The notes beneath the pieces are model-generated. The model ran no database searches and was not told the origin of the DNA. It was given only the letters and a program-made list of their open reading frames with translations. Shown in pieces: positions 30,851 through 41,209 of a stretch of DNA of 64,000 bases. The position numbers and the translations under genes are program-made. The first letter of the stretch is position 1. Each line of letters starts with the position of its first letter. The stretch comes from Lineus longissimus (Eukaryota > Nemertea > Pilidiophora > Heteronemertea > Lineidae): contig NC_088315.1 in NCBI RefSeq assembly GCF_910592395.1, forward strand, positions 15,235,808-15,299,807, written 5' to 3'.

Positions 30851-31884
30851 GCTATGTGTTTTACTCAGATTCTAGTATACTAAAACTGTCAGTTCTCAAA
30901 TCAAATGAAGATTTATCATCAGATGATTCTCCTTTCACTTAATAAATGTCACTTCCTGCAAATAACTTGACTCAATGTTATTCAACGGCAATTCACTAAA
31001 TGTCACTCAGTCAATCCCATATATATTCTAATATAGGCACACAAGTCTCTTTTGAAGGAATGACGGAAGTTCACTATTTCGAGAATTATAACACAATACC
31101 GCACATGTATCGACAATTATGAAAACTCGACGTTCACTGCATGCTCTCAAAATATAGCTTCTTCATAAATAAAAGTCCAATTGACTACTATTATGACCCT
31201 ATATCTTACTCTATAAAATGCAGTGGTAATATTACTGAATCAACATGAACGTTTAGGCCTACTACAATTAATAAGTATCCAATCACAATTCAATTTCAGC
31301 TCACTTTACGCATGGACATACAGGTACCATTTACACTGTACGCATGGTCTGACTATAGTTCGTACAACTCTTTAATATGTACTTGTTTTAACAAACAAAT
31401 GCTGCAATTTTTGGTCTTCATTGACACACCCTATTTGTGACAACAATCCTGACGACAATGACAACGTAAGGTGACCAAGTTTCTTTGAACATGAATCTTT
31501 TATCTATTCAAATTCATCTATATCTGCCACTAGTCCAAGAGGCTCGCAATTAGCCACTTTTCAATCAATTTACCAAACTATACCGATACCAATATGTATC
31601 CGGTCGGAGAGACCATGTCGGAGAGACCATGTCGCAGCCCGTAGCCGGCGGAGGACAAAAAAACAACTATACGTGGCGGATATAGTATAAAAAGAATACA
31701 ATTCACAAATCATTTAATTGACATTATATACACATTACACATACACATTACACATTACTCACGTAAAGGCCTCGCGTGCTAGCTTTATAATTAAGCGGAA
31801 AAATGCGGTATAATGCGGTTAGGCGGCGCAGGATGTTCTTGCGTTAAAGATTCGCCATGTTGTTCAAGTGAGGTTTTGTACCGA
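30851..31884. other. BEL 5' leader, no gene
   Basis: AT-rich untranslated leader between the 5' LTR and gag. It contains a short tandem duplication (gtcggagagaccat twice, 31606-31633). A canonical TGG-start primer-binding site next to the LTR was not seen; the minus strand reads TCGGTACAAAACC there. Confidence 0.5.
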
Positions 31885-32120
31885 CGTCAAAACGTCGTAA
31901 CGTCTAAACAATAAAGAAACGCGCAATCCGCGGCCAACAATAAACACAAACTTCGCGTCACGGATGACGTCACATATAATGTCCGTAGATGACGTCATAA
32001 TACTCATAGCAAGTGCGCATGCGTACTTAGTTTCGGACATACCGCCGCGCGGTGTATTGATCATGGACGAATCGTCGCGGCTTCTGAATGAGTCCCCCGT
32101 ATTTGGAACGGATTGGAACA
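31885..32120 (-). repeat. BEL 5' LTR
   Basis: 236 bp, two mismatches to 25062-25297. Confidence 0.92.
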
Positions 32121-32133
32121 AGACCTACAGTAA

Positions 32134-32877
32134 AGCCCGGTCTACACTAGCCAACATGAACCAACAAATGTTGGCCAACATTGGCCAACATCGTGTTGGG
32201 CCTTGTTGCAGAGGCATGTTTGCTATTGTTTGCCAGTGTGGACGGGTCCAAAAACAAGTGAAAACATCAGCCAACTTGTTGGCCAATGTTGGCCTATGTT
32301 AGGCCATGCTACTTCTGAACAACATGTTGGTTGGTGTTGGGCAATCAGCAGCCAATCAGGGAACAGATTTGGATCATGTGATGGAGCTACTGGGACAAAA
32401 TGGCAGCCTCAATGAAAGATAGAGAATGGCAATTTCAAGAAATTGAACACTTAATTTCAGAATACGAAAAGCTTCATCCATCCGCAGGAAATTCTTGAGG
32501 CTTTTGAAGTCTGAGGCCATTAACTCTTGAAGGAGGCAGTGATAGGCCCCATCATGCTTTTTCCACAAGTATGGCTTTTGTCAGTTGCGGCGGCGACGGG
32601 GGTTAATCACAACTGAAAGAATTGCTGCTGAAGCACCTAGGCATGCTTTCTTCCTGTGGTTCTCCATTGTTTTAAAGAAAAAATGAAGAGAAATGACTGA
32701 TTTTCCCTCCAAATTGCCCTCAAGTTCATGCCAAACACGGTCAAACTTAGTCAAACTTGTTTGGCAATGTTTGCCTGTGTTTGATAGTGTGGACGGGTCC
32801 CCAAACATTCGCCAACATGATGTTGGCTCATGTTGGCCAACAATTGTTGGCGAATGTTTGCTAGTGTAGACCAGGCT
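32134..32877. mobile_element. PIF/Harbinger deletion derivative, 744 bp
   Basis: Ends are inverted repeats starting AGCCYGGTCTACACTAGC, flanked by taa at 32131-32133 and 32878-32880. The ends carry many gttggccaac motifs. On the minus strand a transposase N-terminal fragment survives, with the segment HDGAYHCLLQELMASDFKSL and LRM typical of Harbinger transposases, broken by a TGA at 32581-32583. The core is missing, so the element depends on another copy. LINE B's ORF1 frame is open on both sides. Confidence 0.85.
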
Positions 32878-32880
32878 TAA

Positions 32881-33554
32881 CTGTAATCAATCCCAGTATT
32901 AGAATAAATGAGCAGGATTGTGATGAACCAACGGTAGGAGAGGTGAATTCCTTTGCGGCAGTTGCCAGACGGTCAATTTATGACAAAAAAACATCATACA
33001 CCAACCGAGGACGTGGGATGGGACACCCTCGAGGTCGCGGTCGCGGTTCATAGTCTGATACAGCATCTAACCTTCTAGTGTCCAAAGAAGTTGCTCGGCT
33101 ACGTGGTAGCTCTACCTCACTGGCTAGCAGAGATAGTAGGGAATCGTTTCGATCCTATGATTCTAATGATTTCCAATTATCAAACATTGAAATGAGGAAC
33201 AAATGGAGAAAAGAAAAGAAACGTAAAAAAGTTATTGTTGGTAAATCCGTGGATGAAAACTGCACTATTCGGGGGGCACCGGAGGCAGTACGAGATCTGT
33301 TTGTCGACAGACTTCATAAAGATACTAGAAATGAGGCCATAGAAGATTATATCGTTAAGAAGGGCTTTGACGTTATCGCCCTCAAATGTGTATCGCACGC
33401 AGACGTTAAATTCAAGTCATTCAGACTTACTGTTTCAAAATCGCAATTTAAAAAACTGCTTGACTGCTCAATATGGCCCTGTGGGGTAAACATTCGTCAA
33501 TATTTCCCTCCTAACAATAGAAAGGAGGATATCATTACTGAGAACAAACCATGA
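32881..33554 (+). pseudogene. LINE B ORF1, C-terminal part
   Basis: Open frame from the BEL edge, interrupted by the Harbinger insert and by a TAG at 33051-33053. It has an RG-rich segment (RGRGMGHPRGRGRGS) just before the stop, then a Ser-rich linker, a basic patch (KWRKEKKRKK) and a compact C-terminal domain (about 33260-33540) ending in CGVNIRQYFPP. RGG-like and basic parts suit RNA binding. The ORF ends 4 bp into ORF2. Confidence 0.65.
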
Positions 33555-36500
33555 TGCGCTCTCTTTTAATACTGACTCTAATGATTATGGCTGCTACTGA
33601 TCATTTGTTGAGAGCGAACAGACAGTTATCAATTGGGACTTACAACTCACAGGGGCATGGCCCTGGTAGAAAGGAATATATTTCCAGTCTTCTTATTGAA
33701 CATGATTTTGTTTGTATTCAAGAACATTGGCTGTTTGACAGCGAGATCCCTGGTTTTGAACATTCATTAAGTAATGCAACCGTATATGGTATATCAGGTA
33801 TGATTGAGTCAGAATTTCTACGCGGTAGACCGTACGGGGGCGTGGCGGTAATATGGCGAACAGATTTAAAGTGTAAAATATGTCGCCTTCCAGAAAGGTC
33901 AAAACGGGTCTGTGCCATCAGAATCGACAATGGTGGTCAAATGATTCTTCTCTGTAGCGTATACATGCCGTCAGAACATAATCTTACAGAGTATGAAGAC
34001 GTTCTAAATTACCTTGGAGAGATAATTGCTACTTCTAATCACGATAGAATTATCATCGGGGGTGACTTTAATATTGATACATCAAGAATAGGTGATAGAA
34101 AACTTGATCTCCTCAGAAGGTTTGTGACTAGAGAGTCTCTGAAACTAGGGACCGACTTTAAGGATATAGACTATACTTTTGAGAGTAGAATTAACGGGGC
34201 AAAATCAAAACTAGATTATTTCATCGTTTCCGACAGCATTTTTCAATCAATTACTGAGCATAAGGTTCACCATGATGTCGACAATACATCTGATCATTCA
34301 TGCCTCTCAATATCGTTTGATCTACCTACTGAATATGTAAGCGAGGAGATCCCTCGTCCAGTCAAAAGGGGTACCATGTGGAAGAAAGCATCCACAGTAG
34401 ATATAGAAAATTATAACCGTATGCTCGATGAACTGCTAGAAGTAATCATACTGCCAAATGCGGCCTGTCAATGTCGTGAGTACTTCTGTAAAGATCACAA
34501 AAATGATATTGAGTTATTACATGAACAACTACTCGAAGCTTGTTTAAAAGCTGGTCAGTTATGTATCCCACAGTTTGGGAATATGCCCAAGTCAGGTCAT
34601 GTCCCCGGGTGGAATGAGAAAATAAAACACGGTAGGGAAACAGCAATTTTCTGGCACAACATCTGGAAAAGTATCGGATCACCCAGGCAAGGTGCGGTCG
34701 CGGATATTCGTAGAGCAACTCGGGCAAAATACCACTACGAAATTCGACGGCTTAAGAAAAATAACGATATCGAAGAGAGAAATCACTCAGCAGAATCTCT
34801 CCTCGAAACCGATAGTAGGGCGTTTTGGTCAAGGGTTAATAAAATGAAAGGTAAAGCGTCAAGTTATGCTAGTTGATGGTAAGACAGAAAAGGGTGATAT
34901 CGCTAATATATTTGCTGATAAATACGACAAATTATATTCGAGTGTCTCATATCGTGAAGAGGAAATGAAAGTCCTCCTGGATGACATCGATTCCCAAATT
35001 GTGAATCAACATCACCATGTTATGTGTGGTCATGATGATCACGTGGTCAAAGTAGCTGAAGTCCGAAATGCAATTGGGCTACTTAACAAGGGGAAACATG
35101 GCGGCAATTATAAAATCTATACGGACCATTTTATTCATAGTAGTGACACATTTAAAGAATAACTAGCGAAATTATTCACGGCGATGTTAACCCATGCATT
35201 TGTACCACATGGTTTTAAGGAATCGACAATATTTCCTATCCCAAAAGATAAAAGAAAATCGCTGAAAGACTCTGACAACTATAGAGCGATTAATCTTAGT
35301 AGTATTTTAGGGAAGGTGTTAGATCATGTTCTGATGTCAAAAAACGAAAAAGTGTTTTCATCCTGTGATTTACAATTCGGGTTTTAAGAAGAAAATGTCC
35401 ACGACTCAGTGTACTTTCGTTTATAATGAGACGATTCAGTATTATAGAAACAGAGGAAGTGGTATTTACTCCATGTTTTTAGATGCAAGTAAGGCATTTG
35501 ATAGAGTGACTTACATCAAATTATTCAAGTTATTACTTAAAAAGGGATGCTGTCCTATCATAACTAGGTTCCTCGCTATCCTGTATACATACCAAACAGT
35601 CAATGTATCTTGGAACGGTCACAGAAGTAGAAATTTTGGTGTGCGTAATGGTGTTAAGCAAGGAGGTGTTCTCTCCCTGATACTTTTTTGTATTTACACC
35701 GATGAACTGTTGTCAAGGTTAAAGGATTCTGGTTACGGATGCTATGTAGGAAATATATTTATGGGAGTATTTGCTTACGCTGATGATATAGTTATATTAT
35801 CCCCAACTAGGCATGGGTTACGCATGCTCTTACAAATATGTTCGGTATTCTCAAAAGAATACCAGGTTATTTTCAATCCAACAAAAAGTCAACTAGTGTA
35901 TTCAGGGGAAGGAGTAGAGAATCACCCCCCTTTTGCCTGGGAGGGTCATGCGATTAATGTCGTATCTTGGGCCACTCACCTTGGTCATATTGTTGGGGAG
36001 AATAGTGATGGGAAAAACCTTGAAAATGCCATCAACGTTTTGTATTCGAGAGTAAATACTTTGGTTGCTCAATTTGGACATTGCCACTCAGTAACAAAAT
36101 ACAAGTTATTCAAATCATTCGCAATGGCATTATATGGATGCGTGCTCTGGAATTTTACCCCCAGAAAACTTGATCGATTCTGCGTCGCCTGGAGGAAATG
36201 TGTCAGGAAATTATATAATGTGTCCTATTTGACACACTCTAATCTGCTCCCACTCATCTGTGAAGACCTACCCCCAGAACTGCAACTCCATACGCGCTTC
36301 TTAAAATTCATTGGTGGGATAGCAAGAAGCACTAACCCATTGCTAAGAATCGCCGGTCAGTTGGCCCTTAAGGGTAGTAATTCACAGGTCGCTAACAACA
36401 TCAATACCGTGTGTGCAAAAGCGGGTGTTACAAAATATGATGTTACACAGATTTCTATAAATAAAAATGTTTTTTTAAATGATGCAACAGTCATTCTAAG

Positions 36501-36585
36501 AGACAAGGCAAATGTCATCAGAGATATGATAAGTTCGAGACAAGGCAAATGTCATCAGAGATATGATAAGTTCGAGAGACAATAG
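33551..36585 (+). pseudogene. LINE B ORF2: endonuclease and reverse transcriptase, broken
   Basis: The endonuclease (33551-34320) shows GTYNSQGHG, CIQEHWL (catalytic Glu), GGDFNIDTS (Asp and Asn), SKLDYFIVS and a final DHSCLS (Asp/His). A helical linker follows, then the reverse transcriptase: DNYRAINLSS, LDASKAFDRV (motif A), GVKQGGVLS (motif B) and FAYADDIVILS (motif C). Breaks: frame change near 34870, TAA at 35160-35162, frame change near 35385. Near the 3' end a 36-bp tandem duplication (about 36505-36576) alters the C-terminus. Catalytic residues are kept, so the copy is only moderately old. Confidence 0.9.
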
Positions 36586-36875
36586 AGACCGCAATTTCTT
36601 TAATCTTGATGAGATTAATACTATATTAAATGATTTATGTGTAAACTAAATTCTACAGACACCTGAGACTGAATAATTTGTTGATGGCCAATATAATATC
36701 TGTATAAACAAGTTCAATTGAGTATCACTGGTAATTAGTTGTGGCATTCGCTGCCTATTTCTAACTTGTTTTTAAAATGTTCTTCCATCTATTTATTTTT
36801 CTCACTGCACAATACAGCACTGCACTCTGTTGAATGTACTATTATGTACGATTAAATAAATAAATAAATAAATAT

Positions 36876-37016
36876 AGGCCCTAAAAGGGCCAGCCAATGA
36901 TAGCCAGTCACATGATGTTTTCAGTTTTGGGGGAATTGCGGCAGAATACCCGGATTCCACGAACAATCCACCAGGTCAACTATAGTTACCCTGGCGAGCT
37001 ATAAGGGAACCAGTAC
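36876..37016 (+). repeat. Left inverted repeat of the 2.3-kb element
   Basis: Contains the internal palindrome ggccctaaaagggcc. Pairs with 39071-39211. Confidence 0.8.
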
Positions 37017-37418
37017 ATCCCCACAACAAGATGGAAAACATTGTCCCAATGTTAAAGAGGAAAATTCAACCGGCAGGTAATTAATCAATTGCCTGGTCCA
37101 TGGGCAATACCGATGTATGGTATGCTAATTCTGTATAATCGGTCTGACTACGATTATACGGTTAGAGAGTCGAAGGTGACGGTCCCTTGCAAACATCAGA
37201 TGAACTTTAAGGTATGTGTACATGGTATGTAATCTTCCTTATGATTTAAGACTAGCTGAAAGTCTATTTCACGGTATAGTAGTGGTTCCCTCAACTTGGG
37301 TTTTTCTGGCTTTCGCTTAATGTAACGTGTAACAAGGGTTTCGGTGTTATTGTCCGTATAATGGCACTATCGGTAAATTTGGCAATGTAAGAATGATCGT
37401 TATGAATTAAAAAACATA

Positions 37419-39070
37419 TCAGATAAATTCAGGTAGTATGAAATAAGACACTGGCATGAGGCTCACGGTTGCCTCGTGTGTAAAGCCGTCCGCAGCGGTG
37501 ACGTCCTTAATTTCCGCACCAACCATGACTTGTAGGTCTTCTTCCCATATGGTTGGGTGGAACCTCTTCTCGACTTTGTCGGTCCGAACTATCCTGATTT
37601 TAAACCGTGGCTTCGATTCACCGGCAATCATGTAGAGATAGGGGGTGTGTGGACTCTCCGTGAACTCCAACAAATTCCGTGGAGAAGAGTTTCGTCCACT
37701 CCCCACATGGCGTCTACAAGATGGCGTCGAACACGTCTGGTGATATCGAACCACCATTTGGTTTCGCTCGGGGGTTCCAGGATCTCCTCTGCTGGTGGCC
37801 CCAACAGGACAAAGTTGTCCAAATTCTCTTCGGTTGATGAAGCAGAGCTGGGCTCCCGATAGTTCCGTGAACACCCCAGGTGTGGTTGTACTCTTGGGGC
37901 TGGCTTCCTTTTCAGCCCTCGGGGGTATGACTTGGCGGCTCCCCCGCGTGCCGCAAGTTGGTGGCCCCTTTTGTCAAGGTCTCGGCACCGGGGTAGTGCA
38001 ACGCACAGCGTCGCCTCATGAATCCACGCCTCCTCACGGAGTTCCGCATACTCTAGTGCCACTGATGGGTAGACAAGGTAGCACGGTACTGCGATGCAAA
38101 ACAACGCCGCCCGGGACCGCGCCTCCTGGCAGAGCTCCGCGTATTCCTCTGTCCCTAGTTGACGGCCTATAAAAAGAATGAAGTATAAACAACAGCCTTT
38201 GTGTTTCAGATTAAAAAAACTGTTAAAACTATGCCAATTAGCTGTTAATTTAGCATATTTAAATGTCACTCAACTCTAGAACACTAAGAGTTCAACAACA
38301 CATTTGACGATGCTGATAACCCGTGTTTCCTAGGATGACGGCTGTCTCGTCTGTAATTACTTGTGAAATCTAACAGAGCTACACCTAAGCCTACTTTATA
38401 AGCAGGACCCAAGTTAACCGCGGTAGCACTGCATGGTGCGCTGCAGGAACATCGTTAAGGTCAATCATAATGTATAACAACATTTTCGCCTCGTTAGCAT
38501 AAATGGACATAGATACCAGCCTCATAACTTTGATAACCAGTGCATTAATTTTAAGTATACACTGGTATTCATTATTCATAATTGACCAATAACTAGTATC
38601 TCTCCATTCATAGGTAAAGGTATCCCATGTGTCCGAGGGTACCGCAGTGAATTCAACAGATAATGACTAAAACCTACCTGGATTGTTAGGACCTGGGAAA
38701 AGCAGCCTCGGGGGTAGCTCGCAATGATCCCGTTCATGGATCCGTGCCGCCCCCTCCGACCAGTCCTTGCGGGCGCTTGTATCCCCTTGTAGGTTGAGCA
38801 CGTGAGGCCTAACATCCAGGCATCCCGCACAACAAGTGGCTACCCACCGCCTCATGCACGGAAGCTCCCCGTCCTTTTCAGTATTGGAATTGCACCCCCC
38901 CGCGCCTAGGGTGTTCGGCGAACATCCAATGACTCGGCGGTTCACCCGACACTCCTTCTTCAAGCTGTGACATGCGGTTTGATACATGTCACTAGTTACG
39001 TTCGCCAGACGGTACAGGTGGCTTGTAACCACCGCTGCTGCACTTAGCCTCTTTAGGCTTGGCGACAACT
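37419..39070 (-). pseudogene. Unknown two-exon gene, copy 1 (inside the inverted-repeat element)
   Basis: Exon a (39070 region to 38678) encodes a Cys/His/Arg-rich segment (CHSLKKECRVNRRV, CCAGCLDVRPHVLNL) and ends at donor GTAGGT. Exon b starts 38166 after ctttttatag with matching phase (G|GC) and contains two imperfect internal repeats (EEYAELCQEARSRAA and LEYAELREEAWIHEA). A segment follows that copy 2 lacks (38020-37730), then a frame change near 37690 before the last part (EKRFHPTIWEEDLQVMVG). No known family. The exon a side starts right at the inner edge of the inverted repeat, so the upstream part of the gene is missing. Confidence 0.5.
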
Positions 39071-39211
39071 GTACTGGTTCCCTTATAGTTCGCCGGGGTA
39101 ACTATAGTTAACCTTGTGGATTGTTCGTGGAGTTCGGGCATCCTGCCGCGAGCCTCCTAAAACTAGAAACATCATGTGACCGGCTATCATTGGCTGGCCC
39201 TTATAGGGCCT
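39071..39211 (-). repeat. Right inverted repeat of the 2.3-kb element
   Basis: Reverse-complement partner of 36876-37016. Its inner edge touches copy 1 of the unknown gene. Confidence 0.8.
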
Positions 39212-39530
39212 GTATATAAACCAGACCACAGGGCGCCCATCTGAGAGAGAGAGAGCTAGACAAGGAAGAACATCAGGGCAAAAAAAAACATACCAGATAA
39301 CTACAGGTAGTTTAACTGAGACAATCTACACCTCAATTAAAAGGACATGCGCTGCATGTTGGTATCATGAATTACGAAGTGGTCTCAAGGGTATCTCTCG
39401 GTACAACTATTACTAAAATGTATTATTGGCGTATCAACTTAACGTGTGTTATCAAATAAGGATAGGCAAAATGGAGGACGTCAGGCATTCAGCCGAAGTA
39501 CTTAATAAAAGTCAGTTACCTCAGCTGAAA

Positions 39531-41209
39531 TTAAGACGTGTCCATGGCCGTCTCATGATCGTCATCGCTGTGGTTCAGGTCGGTTAGAATCTCTGCCACT
39601 GGCATAGGCCTCACGGTCGCCTCGGGAGTGAAGGCGTCCGCGGCGGTGACGTCCTCAATCTCCACACCAACCATTACTTGTAGGTCTTCTTCCCATATGG
39701 TTGGGCGGAACCTCTTCTCGACTTTATCGGTCCGAACCATCCTGATTTTTAGCCGTGGCTTCGACTCACCAGGCATCATGAAGAGGTGGGGGGTGTACGG
39801 ACTCTCCGTAAACTCCAACGAAACTCCGTGGAGAAAGGTTCCGTCCACCCCCCACATCGCATCTGTAAGATGGCGTCGCACGCGTCCGGTGTGAATTGGC
39901 GGGTCTCCCCGCGTGCTGCAAGTAGATTATCCCTCATGTCAAGGTCACGGCACCGCGGTAGTGCGACGCAAAGCGTCGCCTCCCGAGACCGCGCCTCCTC
40001 ACAGAGATCCGCGTACTCTAGTGCCACAGATGGGTAGACACGGTACCACGGTACAGCGACGCAAAACGACGCCGCCCGGGACCGCGCCTCCTGGCGGAGT
40101 TCCGCGTATTCCTCTTCCCCGAATCGACGACCTATAAAAAGAATAAAGACATAAACAATATTTTACATGTGGGTTTCAAAAACAAATAACTGTTTATCAT
40201 ATAAAAATGTCACCCAACTTTAGAACACTAAGAATTCAAACAACACCTTAAAAAATGTTGGTAACCTGTGTTTCCTAGAATGACGACTGTCTCGCCTGTA
40301 ATTACTTGTCAAAATCAAACAGAGTTACACCTTAGCGTACCGAGGGTTACCCATTCCGTAAGTGTAATGACAAACTAATATATATTGTTTAACTAGTATA
40401 TGTAGCTTAGCTAAAATCGTTGCTTAAAACGGACTTGACCCACCAAACCTACCTTTTATCAGTAGTACCTAAGTTAACCCCGGTAGCACCGCATGGTGCT
40501 CGGCAGGAACATCGTTAACGTCAATCATAATGTATATCAACAATTTCGCCTCGCTGCCGTAAATGAATATAAATACCAGCCTCATTACCTGGATAACCGG
40601 TGCATTAATTTAAGTACCAATAACTAGTATCTCTCCATTCATAGGTAAAGTTATTCCATGTGTCCGAGGGTATTGCAATAAATTCAACAGTTAATGGCCA
40701 AACCTACCTGAATCGTTGGGACCTGGGAAAAGCGGCCTCGGGGGTAGCTCGTGATGATCCTGTTTATAGATCTGTTCCGCCCCCTCCGGCCAGTCCTTGC
40801 GGGCGCCTGTATTTCCGTGCAGGTTGAGCAGGTGAGGCCTAACGTCCAGGCACCCCGCACAACGATAGGCAGCTATCCACCGCCTCATATAGGTCTGGAA
40901 GCTGCCCCTCCTTCTCATTGTTGGTATTGCACCCCCGCGCCTAGGGTGTTTGGCGAACATCCGCACGAGTGCAGTAGGAGCGTAGGTGGCGTCGTTCCAG
41001 AGGTGTTTGTGTGCCTCTACACCCCGTGTCACCCGCTCCATGACCCGGCGGTTCGCCCGACACTCCTTCCTTGAGCGGTGACATGCGGCTGGGCACATGT
41101 CACAAGCGACTTCCGCCATACTGTATAGGTGGGTTGTAACCACCGCTGCTGTACTTAGCCACTTTAGGCTAGGCGGCAGTACAGCAGCTTCCCATGGCTC
41201 AAGTTTGAC
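39531..41209 (-). pseudogene. Unknown two-exon gene, copy 2
   Basis: Exon a (41209-40708) follows acceptor gtgtttcag and is longer than in copy 1 (an extra stretch with HLWNDATYAPTALVRMFAKH). Exon b (40131-39531) follows ctttttatag in phase and carries the same EEYAELRQEARSRAA-type repeats. Near 39900 the frame changes, where copy 1 has about 80 extra codons, so a deletion is likely. It ends with an acidic tail (LNHSDDDHETAMDTS). Repeats of about 36 residues with Cys and Arg suggest a structural or nucleic-acid-binding protein, but I do not recognise it. Upstream exons were not found. Confidence 0.5.

Larger units (their letters stand above)
25062..32120 (-). mobile_element. BEL/Pao LTR retrotransposon, 7.06 kb
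   Basis: Two 236-bp LTRs (25062-25297, 31885-32120) differ at two positions. On the coding (minus) strand they start TGTTCC and the left one ends TGACA. A polypurine tract (25298-25308, GGTGGGGAGGA) abuts the 3' LTR. Gag with DUF1759 and pol with DUF1758 protease, reverse transcriptase, RNase H, zinc-binding and integrase domains identify BEL/Pao. Two frame breaks are present (29640-29680 and about 27400). No target duplication is visible: flanks gcaga and agacc differ, and different LINEs lie on each side. Confidence 0.95.
32121..36875 (+). mobile_element. LINE B (ORF1 and ORF2), broken
   Basis: ORF1 frame begins at the BEL edge, passes over a 744-bp Harbinger derivative, and ends at 33554. 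ORF2 (33551-36585) overlaps it by 4 bp (ATGA arrangement) and carries AP-endonuclease and reverse transcriptase. The 3' end is a (taaa)n tail at 36852-36875. The endonuclease-plus-RT layout fits CR1/Jockey-like clades, but I cannot name the clade. Confidence 0.85.
36876..39211. mobile_element. Element with 141-bp inverted repeats carrying a gene fragment
   Basis: Inverted repeats 36876-37016 and 39071-39211 start AGGCCCTAWAAGGGCCAGCC and are roughly 85-90 percent alike by eye. The interior holds no transposase that I recognise, but a minus-strand copy of the gene also present at 39531-41209. It begins immediately after the LINE B tail. A target duplication could not be settled because the left flank is a simple repeat. 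Confidence 0.75.

Noticed and set aside
36505-36576. 36-bp tandem duplication at the end of LINE B
   Set aside because: Real, but an ordinary replication-slippage product in a dead element.
37024-37070. Plus-strand first exon (ATGGAAAACATTG then donor gtaatt)
   Set aside because: Short, weak donor, and no matching downstream exon found.
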